64,000 nucleotides of DNA, taken from NCBI GenBank assembly GCA_028671895.1, contig CM053803.1, positions 45,196,786 through 45,260,785 on the forward strand, in the 5' to 3' direction. Positions 44,987 to 55,915 of the stretch are shown here, one piece after another; the first letter of the stretch is position 1; each line of letters opens with the position of its first letter. The DNA comes from Oenanthe sinensis (lineage: Eukaryota; Streptophyta; Magnoliopsida; Apiales; Apiaceae). Below the pieces are notes generated by a model. The model ran no database searches. It saw only the letters and a program-made list of their open reading frames with translations, and was not told the DNA's origin. The position numbers and the translations under genes are program-made.

Positions 44987-45572
44987 ACTACCAACACGAA
45001 CTTTTGAATAAGTTATATAAATTGTTTTAACCTTTTAATAAACTAATCTAGGTTTTGGTACACGAACAAATTATGGTTGACTAATTATTTATTCGTGTTT
45101 TTTTCCGCGGATAGGAAAAAATGATACTATCTCGGAAAATTATAGTGCATAGATGGTTCAGACAATCCGATTGTGAAGGAACAAGACCCAACTAATTTAT
45201 AAGTTTTATTTAATGTAATCATATTTAGGAATGATTGGATTTAATGAATTATGACCGCTAATATAAGTGGTAAGAATTATTTATTTATTATCATCTTTCG
45301 ACTTTAATTCACTTTAAAAATTATTAAAGAGAGAATATTACTGTATAAGTTTATAAATTTATTTAAAAAGTCATATTTAATTATTTGTTGCATAACAAAT
45401 CAAATTTATTATTATCCGTAAACTAAACAAAAATATTTTTTAGCGATAACAAACCTACATGTAGATATATAAATATTTTCCGGGATAACATTAAATTATA
45501 TTTTTAAAGTTGGATATGAATTTATTAATATTTTTATACACATTAATATTTTTGCAAGAATTCACTAATAAA
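44987..45572. other. Intergenic, no feature seen
   Basis: AT-rich DNA without a convincing reading frame, repeat or terminus. Confidence 0.5.
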
Positions 45573-45574
45573 TA

Positions 45575-46277
45575 CTCCCTCCGTCCCACCTAATTGTTTA
45601 TATTTGGGTTGGACACGGACGTTAAGAAAATTATATAAAGTAATATAAAAGAGAAGTAAAAGTGAATTAAAGAAAAGAAAAAGTGGATAAAGTAGTGGGG
45701 TCAATTGATAAATTTGAAAAAGTGTATGAAAATAATAAGTGAAAGTAAATTCTATAATATAAAACTTTACTATTTTTAAAAAATTTTAAAATATAAAAAA
45801 TTAAGTGGAACATCCAAAATACCTTAAAAAAAGATGACGGATGCGTGAGGTCAGACAGTAAACGTCATTTCAAATATCATGCATATATAATTAGGTGCAA
45901 CTGTGCAAGTGCACCACTTGTCCCACAGATATCGACATAATTGACCATACTGGTATTCTCTGTTCCATTCAATTTTACTCACTTTCCTTTTTCCGACGTT
46001 TCTCTCATTTGTATACATTTCAAAAATAATAAAATTTTGATAATAAAAAATATTATTACACCCACTAACTTTCCTCCACTATCTCAAATTCATAATATAA
46101 AAATACTATTACACCCACTACTTTACTCCACTATCTCAAATCTATTATTAAATATTAATAGATCTCACCAGTTTACCCACTTTTTATTTAATTTTACTAT
46201 TACACTATCTTTTTTTTAATTTCTCCTTGTCCTCCGTGCCCATTTGATTCGTATACAAATTAATGGGACGGAGGGAG
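45575..46277. mobile_element. Stowaway-type (Tc1/Mariner) miniature element, single or composite
   Basis: Perfect 14-bp termini CTCCCTCCGTCCCA at 45575-45588 and its reverse complement at 46264-46277 are flanked by TA on each side (45573-45574 and 46278-46279). This terminus is typical of plant Stowaway elements. At 703 bp it is long for the type. Sequence from about 45953 (TTCTCTGTTCCATTCAATTTT) resembles a second, decayed left end, so the unit may be two adjacent elements with about 110 bp of other DNA between. It ends 160 bp before the NIMIN start codon. Confidence 0.75.
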
Positions 46278-46343
46278 TAGTTAGGTTCATTCTGTGTACG
46301 TATGACCATGACATAACCAGGACGATGTAATCACTGGCCAATT

Positions 46344-46370
46344 AGTCAAGCACTTTTCAGATTCTATAAA
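46344..46370 (+). promoter_or_regulatory. Core promoter of the NIMIN-like gene: TATA box and W-box core
   Basis: TATAAA at 46365-46370 lies 68 bp before the start codon. AGTCAA at 46344-46349 is the reverse of TTGACT, a WRKY W-box core, and fits the salicylate-responsive regulation known for NIMIN genes. Further upstream are TGACG (45835) and ACGTCA (45862), TGA-factor cores, but these lie within the Stowaway unit and are not spaced like a true as-1 element. Inference from motifs only. Confidence 0.5.
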
Positions 46371-46437
46371 GTGCCAGAGCCTATGCACTAAACATTATTA
46401 GCACAAACACAAAAAATAGTTTCACCTAAATACGTAT

Positions 46438-46794
46438 ATGGAAGAGGCTAAAAATGTTCCAGTAGTTTCTGTTGTGCGAGAAGAAGAGGAGTTCGAGGAT
46501 GACAATGAGGAAGAGAAAATTGAGAAATTCATTTCTCTGATACGAAAGTGTCGAGAAGAACGTGAATATCGGATGAACAAGATGATTCAATCGCAGAAGA
46601 ACAAGAAGAGGAAATTGTTAGAGGGTGGCCAGGAATGTTCGAGTTGGGTTCCGACATTCGAAATTGAAGATTTTAAGGGTACTCAACTGTCTGGAGTTAA
46701 TATTCCTAATGTTTGTGACAGAATTGGTAGTAAAGAAGGTAGGAAAGAACATGATGAAGAAGATGCTGGGGTAGATCTTAGACTTACCCTTTAA
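46438..46794 (+). CDS. NIMIN: NIM1-interacting (NIMIN) family protein
   Basis: An intact intronless frame of 118 residues, the only host gene I recognise. The N-terminal third is acidic and leads into EEEKIEKFISLIRKCREERE, matching the helical EKFFxLIxxxREARE region of plant NIMIN proteins. A basic KNKKRKLLEGG stretch (possible nuclear signal) comes next, then WVPTFEIEDF, the EDF motif that in this family contacts NPR1/NIM1. The C-terminus is VDLRLTL, an LxLxL EAR repression motif. Length fits NIMIN2/NIMIN3-like proteins (about 110-140 residues). Known role of the family: small nuclear proteins that bind NPR1 and restrain salicylic-acid-induced defence gene expression. I do not see the DXFFK motif present in some members. 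Codon content and integrity contrast with the decayed transposons on both sides. Confidence 0.82.
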   Translation: MEEAKNVPVVSVVREEEEFEDDNEEEKIEKFISLIRKCREEREYRMNKMIQSQKNKKRKLLEGGQECSSWVPTFEIEDFKGTQLSGVNIPNVCDRIGSKEGRKEHDEEDAGVDLRLTL

Positions 46795-46846
46795 TTAGCT
46801 GCATGTTCATCACTATTGTCTATTGATGCTTGTATTTTTCACATCA

Positions 46847-46852
46847 ATAATA
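46847..46852 (+). terminator. Possible polyadenylation signal of the NIMIN-like gene
   Basis: AATAAT lies 53 bp after the stop codon, downstream of a TTGT/TGT-rich stretch, a plausible plant near-upstream element. Confidence 0.35.
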
Positions 46853-46859
46853 TGCTATC

Positions 46860-48689
46860 TGTGGCCTTAACCTTAATGATTAGAACGAATTCATTAGGAG
46901 CCATACAACTACTAAAGTACATATATTTTTGTGGGGAAAAAAAGTATATATATTTTGAAAAGTATAATAGTTAAATAAAATTAGAATACATAAAAACATA
47001 GAATATGTCAGATTAGAGCCTTTCGGTACTTTCGTTTAGTGTATTTTCGCGTTTTTGTGTAATAATAGCTAAAATCGAAAATGATTTGAAATCATTTCGT
47101 GTACTTGTTTAACCGATCCGAACATGAAACGAAAAATACCTAAAATTTCTGTATAATTTTTCTTTACACGAAATCTGAAATAATACGAAACCATTATATC
47201 CGAATACACGAAATATACACAAAATACTAATGAATACATAAAATAAGTGAATTGTTATATATTATGTATATAATATATATTATGATATATGAAAAATAAA
47301 AATTATATATTAATATTTCGTTACTCAAAATGGAACTCATATCCGACACTAAATTCATTGTGCAATTTCATGTTTCGTGTATCGAAAATCAAAACTCATA
47401 TCCGTTTTTTCATATTGTTTCGTGTTGTGTTCACGTGTCATGTGTCAAATTGTCAGACCTATATCAGATATATATATATATATATATTCATTTCGGAAAT
47501 ATATATTAAAAATTAAATATTTTAAATTTAAATTTATGAAAATTTTGATATTATTGCTTATTGAAAATGTAAATGTGCAGTAGCCTAAAATATAAAATTT
47601 ATGAAAATATCAATATTATATGTTATCGAAAATATAAAAATTTAAGTTATTTATGTGTTACGCATTTTAATTTAATATATTGGGTAGAGTTACTTGTTAA
47701 TATTTTTCTTAAATTTATTTATTTCATATGAAAAGAAGATTTTATATTTTTATATAAAATAAAGAGTATTAATTATTTATAAATAGATTTAATAAATGTA
47801 CTAAAATGAGTAAAAAATTGACTCACTCTTTTTGGAACCGAAGGTGTATCGTATATCTGCATTACTATCGTAAAACTTGAGAAGCACATTTAATTCATGA
47901 AAATATTTTGTAGCGATCAATTGTTTAATTAAAAATTAATAAAAATAACCAATCAGATCATAAATCAAAAGCCGGATAATATTAATAAATAAATAATGTC
48001 TATATAGTTCATATACATACATGCATATATAATTATTATACATTTATACAAATATAATTATACGTAGATTATAATTGAAATTATAAATTGTTAAGAAATT
48101 TTGAATTGTGTGTTAATTGGAGACAATTTAATCATTTAGAATAATTTATGTATATGATAAAAAAAATATTATTTAAATTATTTTTTTATTTTTAAAATTT
48201 TGACATCGATTTTATCAATTTTAACTAACTAACCCACTTCTTTTTATCCATTTTTAACTAATTTTTATAAATAAAAGAACCATCCAACTATCAATTAATC
48301 ATCAATTTTTGGAACTCGTAGAAAAGACCCCATACAACCAATTAATAAGGGTTAGTGTCGTATTTTTGCCTCTTAAATATTTTGTAAGTGTCTTGTCTTT
48401 CTAATTAAAGTAGGGATCGAATTCAATCGAAAATTACAAAGTTTAAAGAAGTACCTTTTTTTATAGACCCTAAGTTTTATAAACATATTAGATCTCAACA
48501 TAGAAAAGAGTTAAAAACTAAAGATAATTTAGCAAACAAAATGAAAATTAAAAACCAAACAACGAACCTTGTTTAAAAAATAAGATAAAAAGCCAACAAA
48601 ATACGAAATGATTAACCGGTAAAGTAGTTAAGGCAATATAAATTGCGAGACACAATGACTTTTTGTTTTTGTTAAATACGAGACACAAT
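46860..48689. other. AT-rich intergenic DNA with a possible decayed DNA transposon
   Basis: Between about 46990 and 47465 there are many ACACGAAA and TTTCGTGT words in opposite orientation, ending in GTGTCAAATTGTCAGACC, which resembles the ends of plant hAT miniature elements. I could not define a target duplication. The rest is AT-rich with no gene; a short TA run lies near 47465-47486. Confidence 0.4.
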
Positions 48690-49167
48690 GATTTGATTTA
48701 AAACAACTTTGAAATTTAAAATGACAACTTGATTGCGACTTTTACTGATAGAAACTTCAAAACTATACCACCAGTCCGCGACTTTTCCATTATAAAAGAA
48801 GAAATATGTGAGATGATGACTTGGCAAAAAAAAAAAGATTGTGTTGCCAACACTAGTTTCGGTCAGTTTTTTACGATCAAACTGGATCAGACTATTAATA
48901 TCAATTTTTTCATATCTCAAATATGAATTAGATCGTTTGGATATTGGATCAGACGGACCATAATTAAACGATCCGATTTGATCGATTACAATTTTAAATT
49001 AAACTATTTAATATGATAATTTTAGGTATAAAAAACGCTTCTTAAATCATATACAGGAGCACGATACTGTCAAAAAGTATATCAATTTTAGTATATACAT
49101 TACTAGTTTACTACATTAGGAAAATACTAATATGTGCCCCAATGTTCATATTAGTATTATGCAAAAC

Positions 49168-49216
<49 letters not shown>

Positions 49217-49660
49217 AGACTACTTGATTGTGACTTTTACTGATAGAAACTTGAAAACTACACCACCAGTCCGCGACTTTTCCATTATAAAAGAAGAAAT
49301 ATGTGAGATGATGACTTGGCAAAAAAAAAGATTGTGTTGCCAACACTAGTTTCGGTCAATTTTTTACTGTCAAACCGGATCGAACCATTAATATCAGTTT
49401 TTTCATATCTCAAATATGAATTAGATCGTTTGAATATTGGATGAGACCGATCATAATTAAATGGTCCGATTTGATCGGTTACAGTTTTAAATCAAATTAT
49501 TTAATATGATAATTTTAGGGATAAAAAACCATTCTTAAATCATACATAGGAGCACAATACTGTCAAAAAATATGTCAATTTTAGTACATATATTACTAGT
49601 TTACTACATTAGGAAAATACTAATACGTGCCCAAATGTCAATATTAGTATTATGCAAAAC

Positions 49661-49703
<43 letters not shown>

Positions 49704-49800
49704 ACTACTTGATTGTGACTTTTACTGATAGAAACTTCAAAACTACACCACCAGTCCGCGACTTTTCCATTATAAAAGAAGAAATATGTGAGATGATTCA
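48690..49800 (+). repeat. Tandem repeat, period about 490 bp, 2.2 copies
   Basis: A unit beginning CTTGATTGYGACTTTTACTG occurs at 48728, 49223 and 49708 (periods 495 and 485). The first two copies are nearly full and very similar. The third stops after about 90 bp with a junction at GATGATTCAAGATTGTGTTG. Each full unit ends in a TA microsatellite (49171-49213; 49669-49700). No coding potential; frames across the TA runs are artefacts. Confidence 0.9.
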
Positions 49801-51651
49801 AGATTGTGTTGGTATGCATGATCAGCCAATGACCTGTGTTATGACGCCATTGTGCTCATGAGAGAATACAAAATTACTCCGTATCATTTTATTTGTTGGG
49901 CTTATATTGACGAGGAGAAAAAAAGAGAGGAAAGAAATGAAAATGGGGATGATTTTGTCGATTTTTAGTCTGTGAATATTTTTTTACATGTTTATAGTTG
50001 GGGTTTAGCCTGTAAACAGTTTTTTCATTCTTTTGGTCTTTGGATAAAAGTAAAATCTGCGTATATTTTATTCGTAGATTTATCTTCCGAGTTTGAAAAT
50101 ATTTGAGTTGATTTGATTTAATATATATTAAAGACGAAAATAATTTTCTATAAAGAAAAATGAAATTAATTAGGAGTACAATGAGATTATTTAAGATTAA
50201 GGGGTCAATGCTTATAGTTTCAGATTTTGAATTCGATTGTCGCTCATTCAAAAAAATTATTAAAGAATGAATATTATTTTATAAATTTATTAAAAAAATG
50301 AAAATGTATTTGAAAATGCACACCTAGAGGGGTAAATAGGTGTTATGACTAATAATGATCAATTTTAATATTACCGAGTTATTAACATGTCAACTAGCTA
50401 AGTTTAATTCTAGTTCGCTGTCAGCTAGTTAAGATATGCAATGCAGTACAGAAAAAGTAAATAACATCATATCTTTTAGTCAGGTTCGATCTCGATCCCT
50501 TTTGGTCTACCTCACAGTACCCTACCAACTAGTAAGAGAATATTATTAATCACTGAAACAACCGATTACAAGATTACAATAATATTCTTCGCTTTCTTCC
50601 CATGAACTGATACTAGATTGCTGAAACCTCTGTTCCTTGAATTCTCATCCTCTCTAAGCTCTATATTATCCTAATACAGACTTCTCTAGCAACTAGTCCT
50701 TTGAACCCTGTTTCACAAGCCTAGATATCCAGTCACAAATCAATTACAACTTAATCACAAGTGAATAAATTTAATACAACTAAAACTAGAACTCTCTCAC
50801 GTATATATATAAATATATAAAATGCTAGAGTTCGAAAGATATTATCTAAGAAAAGTTTTGAGCTGAAATATGTGTGTATAGATGTAGCTGATCAGTTTGT
50901 ATCTTCACTTTGTGAAGAAAAAGTTATACACACGAAGTATATCTATATTATATTATTATAACCGAAAGACTAAAAGTTTTAGTCGGTACGGTATTGGGTC
51001 GGATAAGGTGAACCATTGAAAAGATCATAACCCTCCAATTTTAGGTGAACCAAAGAAACGATCTCAATCATTCAACTTTAATAAAATTTAATTTTAAAAA
51101 GAATATATATCATATATACAACTCTAACCCCCGATAGTCCTCTTTTTATACAACTCTTCACGGATAAAATTATATTATATTTAAATTATATTATATATTT
51201 TCTATTTTAAGAATCATACTTATCCTATAATTTTTATTTAATATATCATTAAAGTTTATGAATATTAAATATCATAACCGTCCAATTTTAGGTGAACCGT
51301 ACAAACGATATTAACCATTCAATTTTAATAAAATTAGAAAGAATATACATTATACATAAAACTCCAACCCCCGATAGTCCTCCTTTTACACTACTCACGG
51401 ATAATATTATATTTAAAATATAATATATATTTTCTATTTTAAGAATTCTATTTATCCTATAATTTTTATTTAATATATCATTAAATTTTATGAATATTAA
51501 TATATAAATATCATTGTATAATAAAAAAATAACAATTAGAATCTAATGATTATTATATTTACTAAAAATATAATAATTAACCTAACAAAACTACTCCTAG
51601 ACAAATACAAAAATTCACTTTTATACTATATTATTATAATAGAAAGATTTA
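49801..51651. other. AT-rich intergenic DNA with a 247-bp tandem duplication
   Basis: No gene is seen. Around 50310-50345 is a CACCTAGAGGGGTAAATAGG sequence of a type common at repeat ends in plants; I cannot assign it. A duplicated unit lies at about 51021-51520. Confidence 0.5.
51021..51520 (+). repeat. Diverged tandem duplication, period 247 bp
   Basis: CATAACCSTCCAATTTTAGG marks the unit start at 51026 and 51273. Both units share AACCCCCGATAGTCCTC and TATCCTATAATTTTTATTTA segments, with several substitutions and small indels, so the duplication is older than the 490-bp repeat. Confidence 0.82.
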
Positions 51652-51687
51652 GGGGGCGTTTGGTTTACACGGGAGAAAGGGAAAGGA
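51652..51687 (+). mobile_element. Left end of a Tourist/Harbinger-like miniature element
   Basis: GGGGGCGTTTGGTTT preceded by TTA (51649-51651) is the typical terminus and 3-bp target of Tourist-like elements. Only 36 bp are seen before copia element G starts; the right end should lie beyond the window. Confidence 0.5.
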
Positions 51688-52225
51688 TGTTAGGAAGCAA
51701 ACACTGATGGCTGTCAGAGAATACAAATTAGAGTTTACACTGCTGACGTTATCAGAGTTTAGGAAGCTGTTGGTCAGAGTTTACTCTATCAAAGAATACT
51801 CAATCAGAATTTACTCTAACAGAGAATGATCTATCAGAGAATAATAACCGACAGAGTTTGCAAGATAGAGTTTGTCATGAAGCAATTCGAATCAGAGTCT
51901 GAATATGATAGTAAGAAGGAATCCTAATGCAAGTCTGTTTCCTTATGTAAAGCTGTTCTATTTCTAATCTGATTTGTAATTGAATTGTAACTGTGTCTAT
52001 ATAAACACAGGCATATGTTAACATCAAAGTAATCTTTGCTAATCATATTATTCATAACCTAGCAGTTCTTGAGAATAAAGAACTTCTTGAGAGAGTTTTG
52101 TAACCTATTCATTATCTTTAATACAGAACAATATTCATCTTTTATATACTTGTGTTCTTAATCAATTTTCTGGTACTATTACATTCAACCCTCATTCTGT
52201 AATAGAATATATATCTGGGCAAACA
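51688..52225 (+). repeat. Element G 5' LTR
   Basis: It is 538 bp, starting TGTTAGGAAG and ending GCAAACA. The start region repeats CAGAGTTTACTCT and CAGAGAATA words (51740-51860). The downstream part looks like a transcription start region (TATATAAACACAGG near 51998). Confidence 0.8.
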
Positions 52226-52227
52226 AG

Positions 52228-52239
52228 TGGTATCAGAGC
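52228..52239 (+). other. Primer binding site of element G
   Basis: TGGTATCAGAGC lies two bases after the LTR end, an initiator methionine tRNA site. Confidence 0.9.
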
Positions 52240-52275
52240 AGGCAGTTCAAATTAAACTGTTAGATAATAAATATT

Positions 52276-52735
52276 ATGTCTGGAAACAAGTATGAAAGCA
52301 TAAGAATTCCTATCTTGAAGAAAGCTGAGTACCCTACATGGAGGGTAAAGATGTTGATGCTCCTAGAAGCAACAGACCCTGATTATCTGGACAGGATCAA
52401 TGAAGGCCAGTATCTACCAACAAAAATGGTGCCTGCAACAATTGTGGAAGGAAGACAAATTCCTAAATATTATACTCTTAAAGACAAGAAAGAGTGCACT
52501 AATGAGGAAAAACAAGAAGTCCTCAAAGATGCCAAAGTAAGAAACATATTGCACAATAGTCTTGACTCTGTAATGTCCAACAGAGTGATAGCATGCAAAA
52601 CTGCAAAGGAAATCTGGGATGCTCTAGAGGTTCAATGTCAAGGAACTAGGGAAATTAAGAAAAACAGGAGATCTGTGCTAATACAAGAATATGAATATTT
52701 TGAGGCTAAGCAGAATGAATCTCTCACAGATATTT
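52276..52735 (+). CDS. Element G gag, N-terminal part, truncated by element E
   Basis: About 153 residues of a copia Gag starting MSGNKYESIRIPILKK. It contains the UBN2-type capsid pattern (YPTWRVKMLMLLE, CKTAKEIWDALEVQCQGT and NESLTDI). The frame is intact up to 52735, where the LTR of element E begins; residues read after that belong to E. The missing rest would lie on the far side of E, outside the window. Confidence 0.82.
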
Positions 52736-54437
52736 TGAAAGTGTTTGACCTAAAACCAATCATGTATGATGAGTTAGGAAAAACTTTCTGCTACTCTTAT
52801 TTGATTTCATTTGATAATAATAAAGTATTTATGTTACGGGCTTAATCTATTTGAAGTGTATTAAATAAGATGTTCCATAGTTTAGAGAAAAGCTTCTAGA
52901 ATTATAATGAGATTGTAATAATGAGATCTAGAAGATAATAGCTTTAAACTTAAACAGTTCCTGATCATATGATAACTAATTGGAAATTGGTAAATCTGTA
53001 AAGATCAGTACATACTATGCTAGCTCTCTTAGGAGGATGTCTGTTCTCATAGACATTTATGTGGTGACATTATATCTAGTATGTAGGTGCTTATTAAGGA
53101 ATAAGTTCACTGAACATGACTCGATAAGTAGAACAACTAATGGAGTTTACTCACGTGTCGATAGTTGTTTATTAAGTAAATAGTTGTACAAGTATCCTTA
53201 GACTTGAGATCGTTAGAGTAATCTCGTACACAATGATTTATGCTTTGGTTTAGTCCTTAGTCTCTAGGACATTCATTAGGTCTATTCTGTGCATAGTGAT
53301 TTGTGTATGGAGATAGTTAACGGATCAATAAAGGATCTGCCCCTTCCAGTAAAGGAAGTGAATATTCTATGTTATTCTTAGATATGCAAGTTCAGGAATC
53401 TCTGGCCAGAGTGAATGAAATTAGAAAGAGTTTCTAATTTACATTAAAAGGAACTTTGCATTATGAATAAGAAATCATATGATTAAATTAGATAGACTTG
53501 ACACGAGTTCTATGCCTTGTATTTAATAGAGATATTGAAGGGTAGAAGGAATTAATTGTACGGTAACTAATTACTGACAGGTTCTAAGTATTCTAAGCAA
53601 TGATTTCGTATTATCTGGATAGTCACGATATGTTGAGAAGCATCACTCACGATGTAGAATAAATATAATTAATCAGATTAATTATATTTAATGAATTAAT
53701 AGAATTCATATAAATAATAAATAAAATATTTATTATTATTTATTTCTACTATAGGCTTAATATTGAACCTAAAGAGTCAAACCATAAAAGAGATTAAGTT
53801 ATAGATGAAGGAATAATTAATAATAGCTAGTCATTATTTATTTATGAAATAAATAATTACTTAGCAAATTTTATAAATTAATTAAATGAGATTTAATTGA
53901 TTATAAATTATTTAAGATAAGATCTTAATATTATTAATTAAATATTTAATTAAAGTAATTAAATATGAATAGAGAATAATTTTCTAAAAGAGTTTAGAAA
54001 AAGAAATTAATGATTAAAATAGTTTTAATCATTAACTAATTAATTAATAAGATTAATTAATTAAAAAGGGAATTAATAATAAGATATTTATAGAAAATAT
54101 CTCAGCTGAGATATTTGCCTATAAATATAGGATTATAAACCCTAATACATGAACCCTAATATTTGTGAGAAATATTTTAAAAGGGAGGCAATCCTAATTT
54201 CCTCTCTAGCCTCCACCTTCATCTTTTAGTTTGATTCTTGGTGGATATCTTTAGAGCACTCCACACTTGAGGGGTAATTGCAAGGATTGAAGAACAAGAT
54301 CTTCTCTAGCTGTTGCCGGAAAGCAATCGAGGTATTCTTCAATTTATAAAATAGTTTTGTATCTATATGTATGTATACATAGGAATATATGTAAATAAAT
54401 GTTATTCAATGCTTTTCCTGGTGCATAAATTCCTTCA
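52736..54437 (+). repeat. Element E 5' LTR
   Basis: It is 1,702 bp, starting TGAAAGTGTTTGACC and ending TTCCTTCA, clearly homologous to the D LTRs but more diverged. It carries a block of about 160 bp (about 53812-53975) that D lacks in its LTR and has instead in its leader. Confidence 0.87.
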
Positions 54438-54438
54438 A

Positions 54439-54450
54439 TGGTATCAAAGC
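54439..54450 (+). other. Primer binding site of element E
   Basis: TGGTATCAAAGC lies one base after the LTR. It is the initiator methionine tRNA site with one G-to-A change. Confidence 0.78.
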
Positions 54451-55915
54451 ATAGGTTGTATGCATATAGATTCGTGGTCAAGTTTCAGAATTTTATGAGC
54501 ATGTATGTATTTATTATGATTTATACAAGCAATATCATGTTTTAATTATGATTAATATGATACTATTCGTCAAAATTGTTTTGATAATTTTCCTGGGTTC
54601 TGTAAGTGTTTTATATCGTTCAGTTAATTTTTCATAATTTTCTGATGCGTAGAATATTTATTATGAATTTTGAAAGCAATAATAATGATTTAATTATGAT
54701 TAATTCATTACTATTCCTCAAAATTTATTTTATATTTTTCATGTGTTCTACAAGTGTTGTAGATCGTCCAGGTATTTTTAGAATATTTTTTCTGAGCAAT
54801 AGATTATTTATTATAGATTTTTAAAATTGTTTTTAATTAATTCGTAATTAAATAATAATATCTAGAAAAAAAACAAAGGTGTAACGCATTCTGCGCATGC
54901 GTTACAAGCTAAAAAAAAGAGTTTTTGGCTTGTAACGCATACCCGAGATGCGTGACAGGGTGTCTTGCACGCGCCTGACGCGCGTGCGCGTATGGGGATG
55001 CGTCAGAAACTTCTCAGGGTGCGGGCGGGCGCGTGAGAGCTCAGAATGGGGCGTGTAATATACCGTTGGATTCGTTTTTCCGAGACGGTTCTAATGGTAT
55101 ATTACAATAATTTTTCTGAAATTTTTTCAGACTGTTTAGAGCTTCCAAAAGTGTTTTAAAGCAAGTTTTAACTGTATAATGGTTATATGTTGTAATATAT
55201 GATTTAACATGCCTCCCTTATGTTTATTCGTGATTATATATATGTGATATATGCTTGAATTATCATGAGATGATAGGTTTAGGTGGATTTAATTAATATA
55301 AGGCGTATGTTAGACAATCTAGAATAGTGAAATTTTTTTCGTGACCTTTATTTACATATTATGAATACAATCATGAGATTTTTGTGTTTATGAAACACGT
55401 GATTGAATATGAATTTTTAACTTAAGTGAAATGATGATTCTGTCAAACAACAGATGTTCTATCTGTAAGAAAGGGGGTTATTAAGAGACGCCTCTTGACA
55501 ATGCTCCACCCCTGGCCTAGGATGACTCCAAGTATCAATAGTTGATTTAAAATATTTAATCCAATCTAAAAGAATCTCTTTATAATATTATTATGATTGT
55601 AACATAATATAATCCCCTAAAATATAAAGAATATCAAGTAGTAATTAGCCATAAAACACAAAGGGCTTGTGTTGGTCATAGCCTTCCAACATAATAGAAA
55701 GTATTTCTTGTTTTTGAAACTCTGTCGTTTCGTGCTACAGCCGAGGGCGTTGTTTCCGAAAGAAGAGATACTTGTCTATAACATGAAATGTGTATGATGA
55801 ATTGAAATCTTATGGTCGTTACGTGTTACAACCGTGAGCTAATTTGAAACTAGTTTAATTATACGAGATGTTGGGATTGACTTGACTTAGAATATTGAGT
55901 TTGTCGTGCCACAGC
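54451..55915 (+). other. Element E leader with hairpins and spaced motifs
   Basis: Noncoding. GC-rich hairpins lie at 54881-54905 (perfect GTAACGCAT / ATGCGTTAC stem) and 54932-54956 (GTAACGCAT / ATGCGTGAC), followed by a GCGC-rich stretch to about 55040. The 18-bp motif occurs at 55726-55743, 55817-55834 and about 55900-55915, spaced 91 and about 82 bp, as in D. Element F interrupts the third copy. Confidence 0.78.

Larger units (their letters stand above)
51688..52735 (+). mobile_element. Element G: 5' part of a Ty1/copia retrotransposon
   Basis: A 5' LTR, primer site and the first part of gag; it is cut at 52735 by element E and continues beyond the window. The gag resembles the Sirevirus-type gag of C (AKEIWDALE versus AKKIWDKLE), but the LTR is only 538 bp, so the lineage within copia is uncertain. 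Confidence 0.82.
52736..55915 (+). mobile_element. Element E: 5' part of an Angela-like copia retrotransposon
   Basis: A 5' LTR, primer site and leader, same family as element D but on the plus strand. It is inserted in the gag of G (left flanking 5 bp TATTT) and is itself interrupted at 55916 by gypsy element F. Leader hairpins and the spaced 18-bp motif occur in the same order as in D. Confidence 0.87.

Noticed and set aside
49146..49346. Small frames with YIYIYI runs (also 49604-49819)
   Set aside because: They read through TA microsatellites of a tandem repeat.
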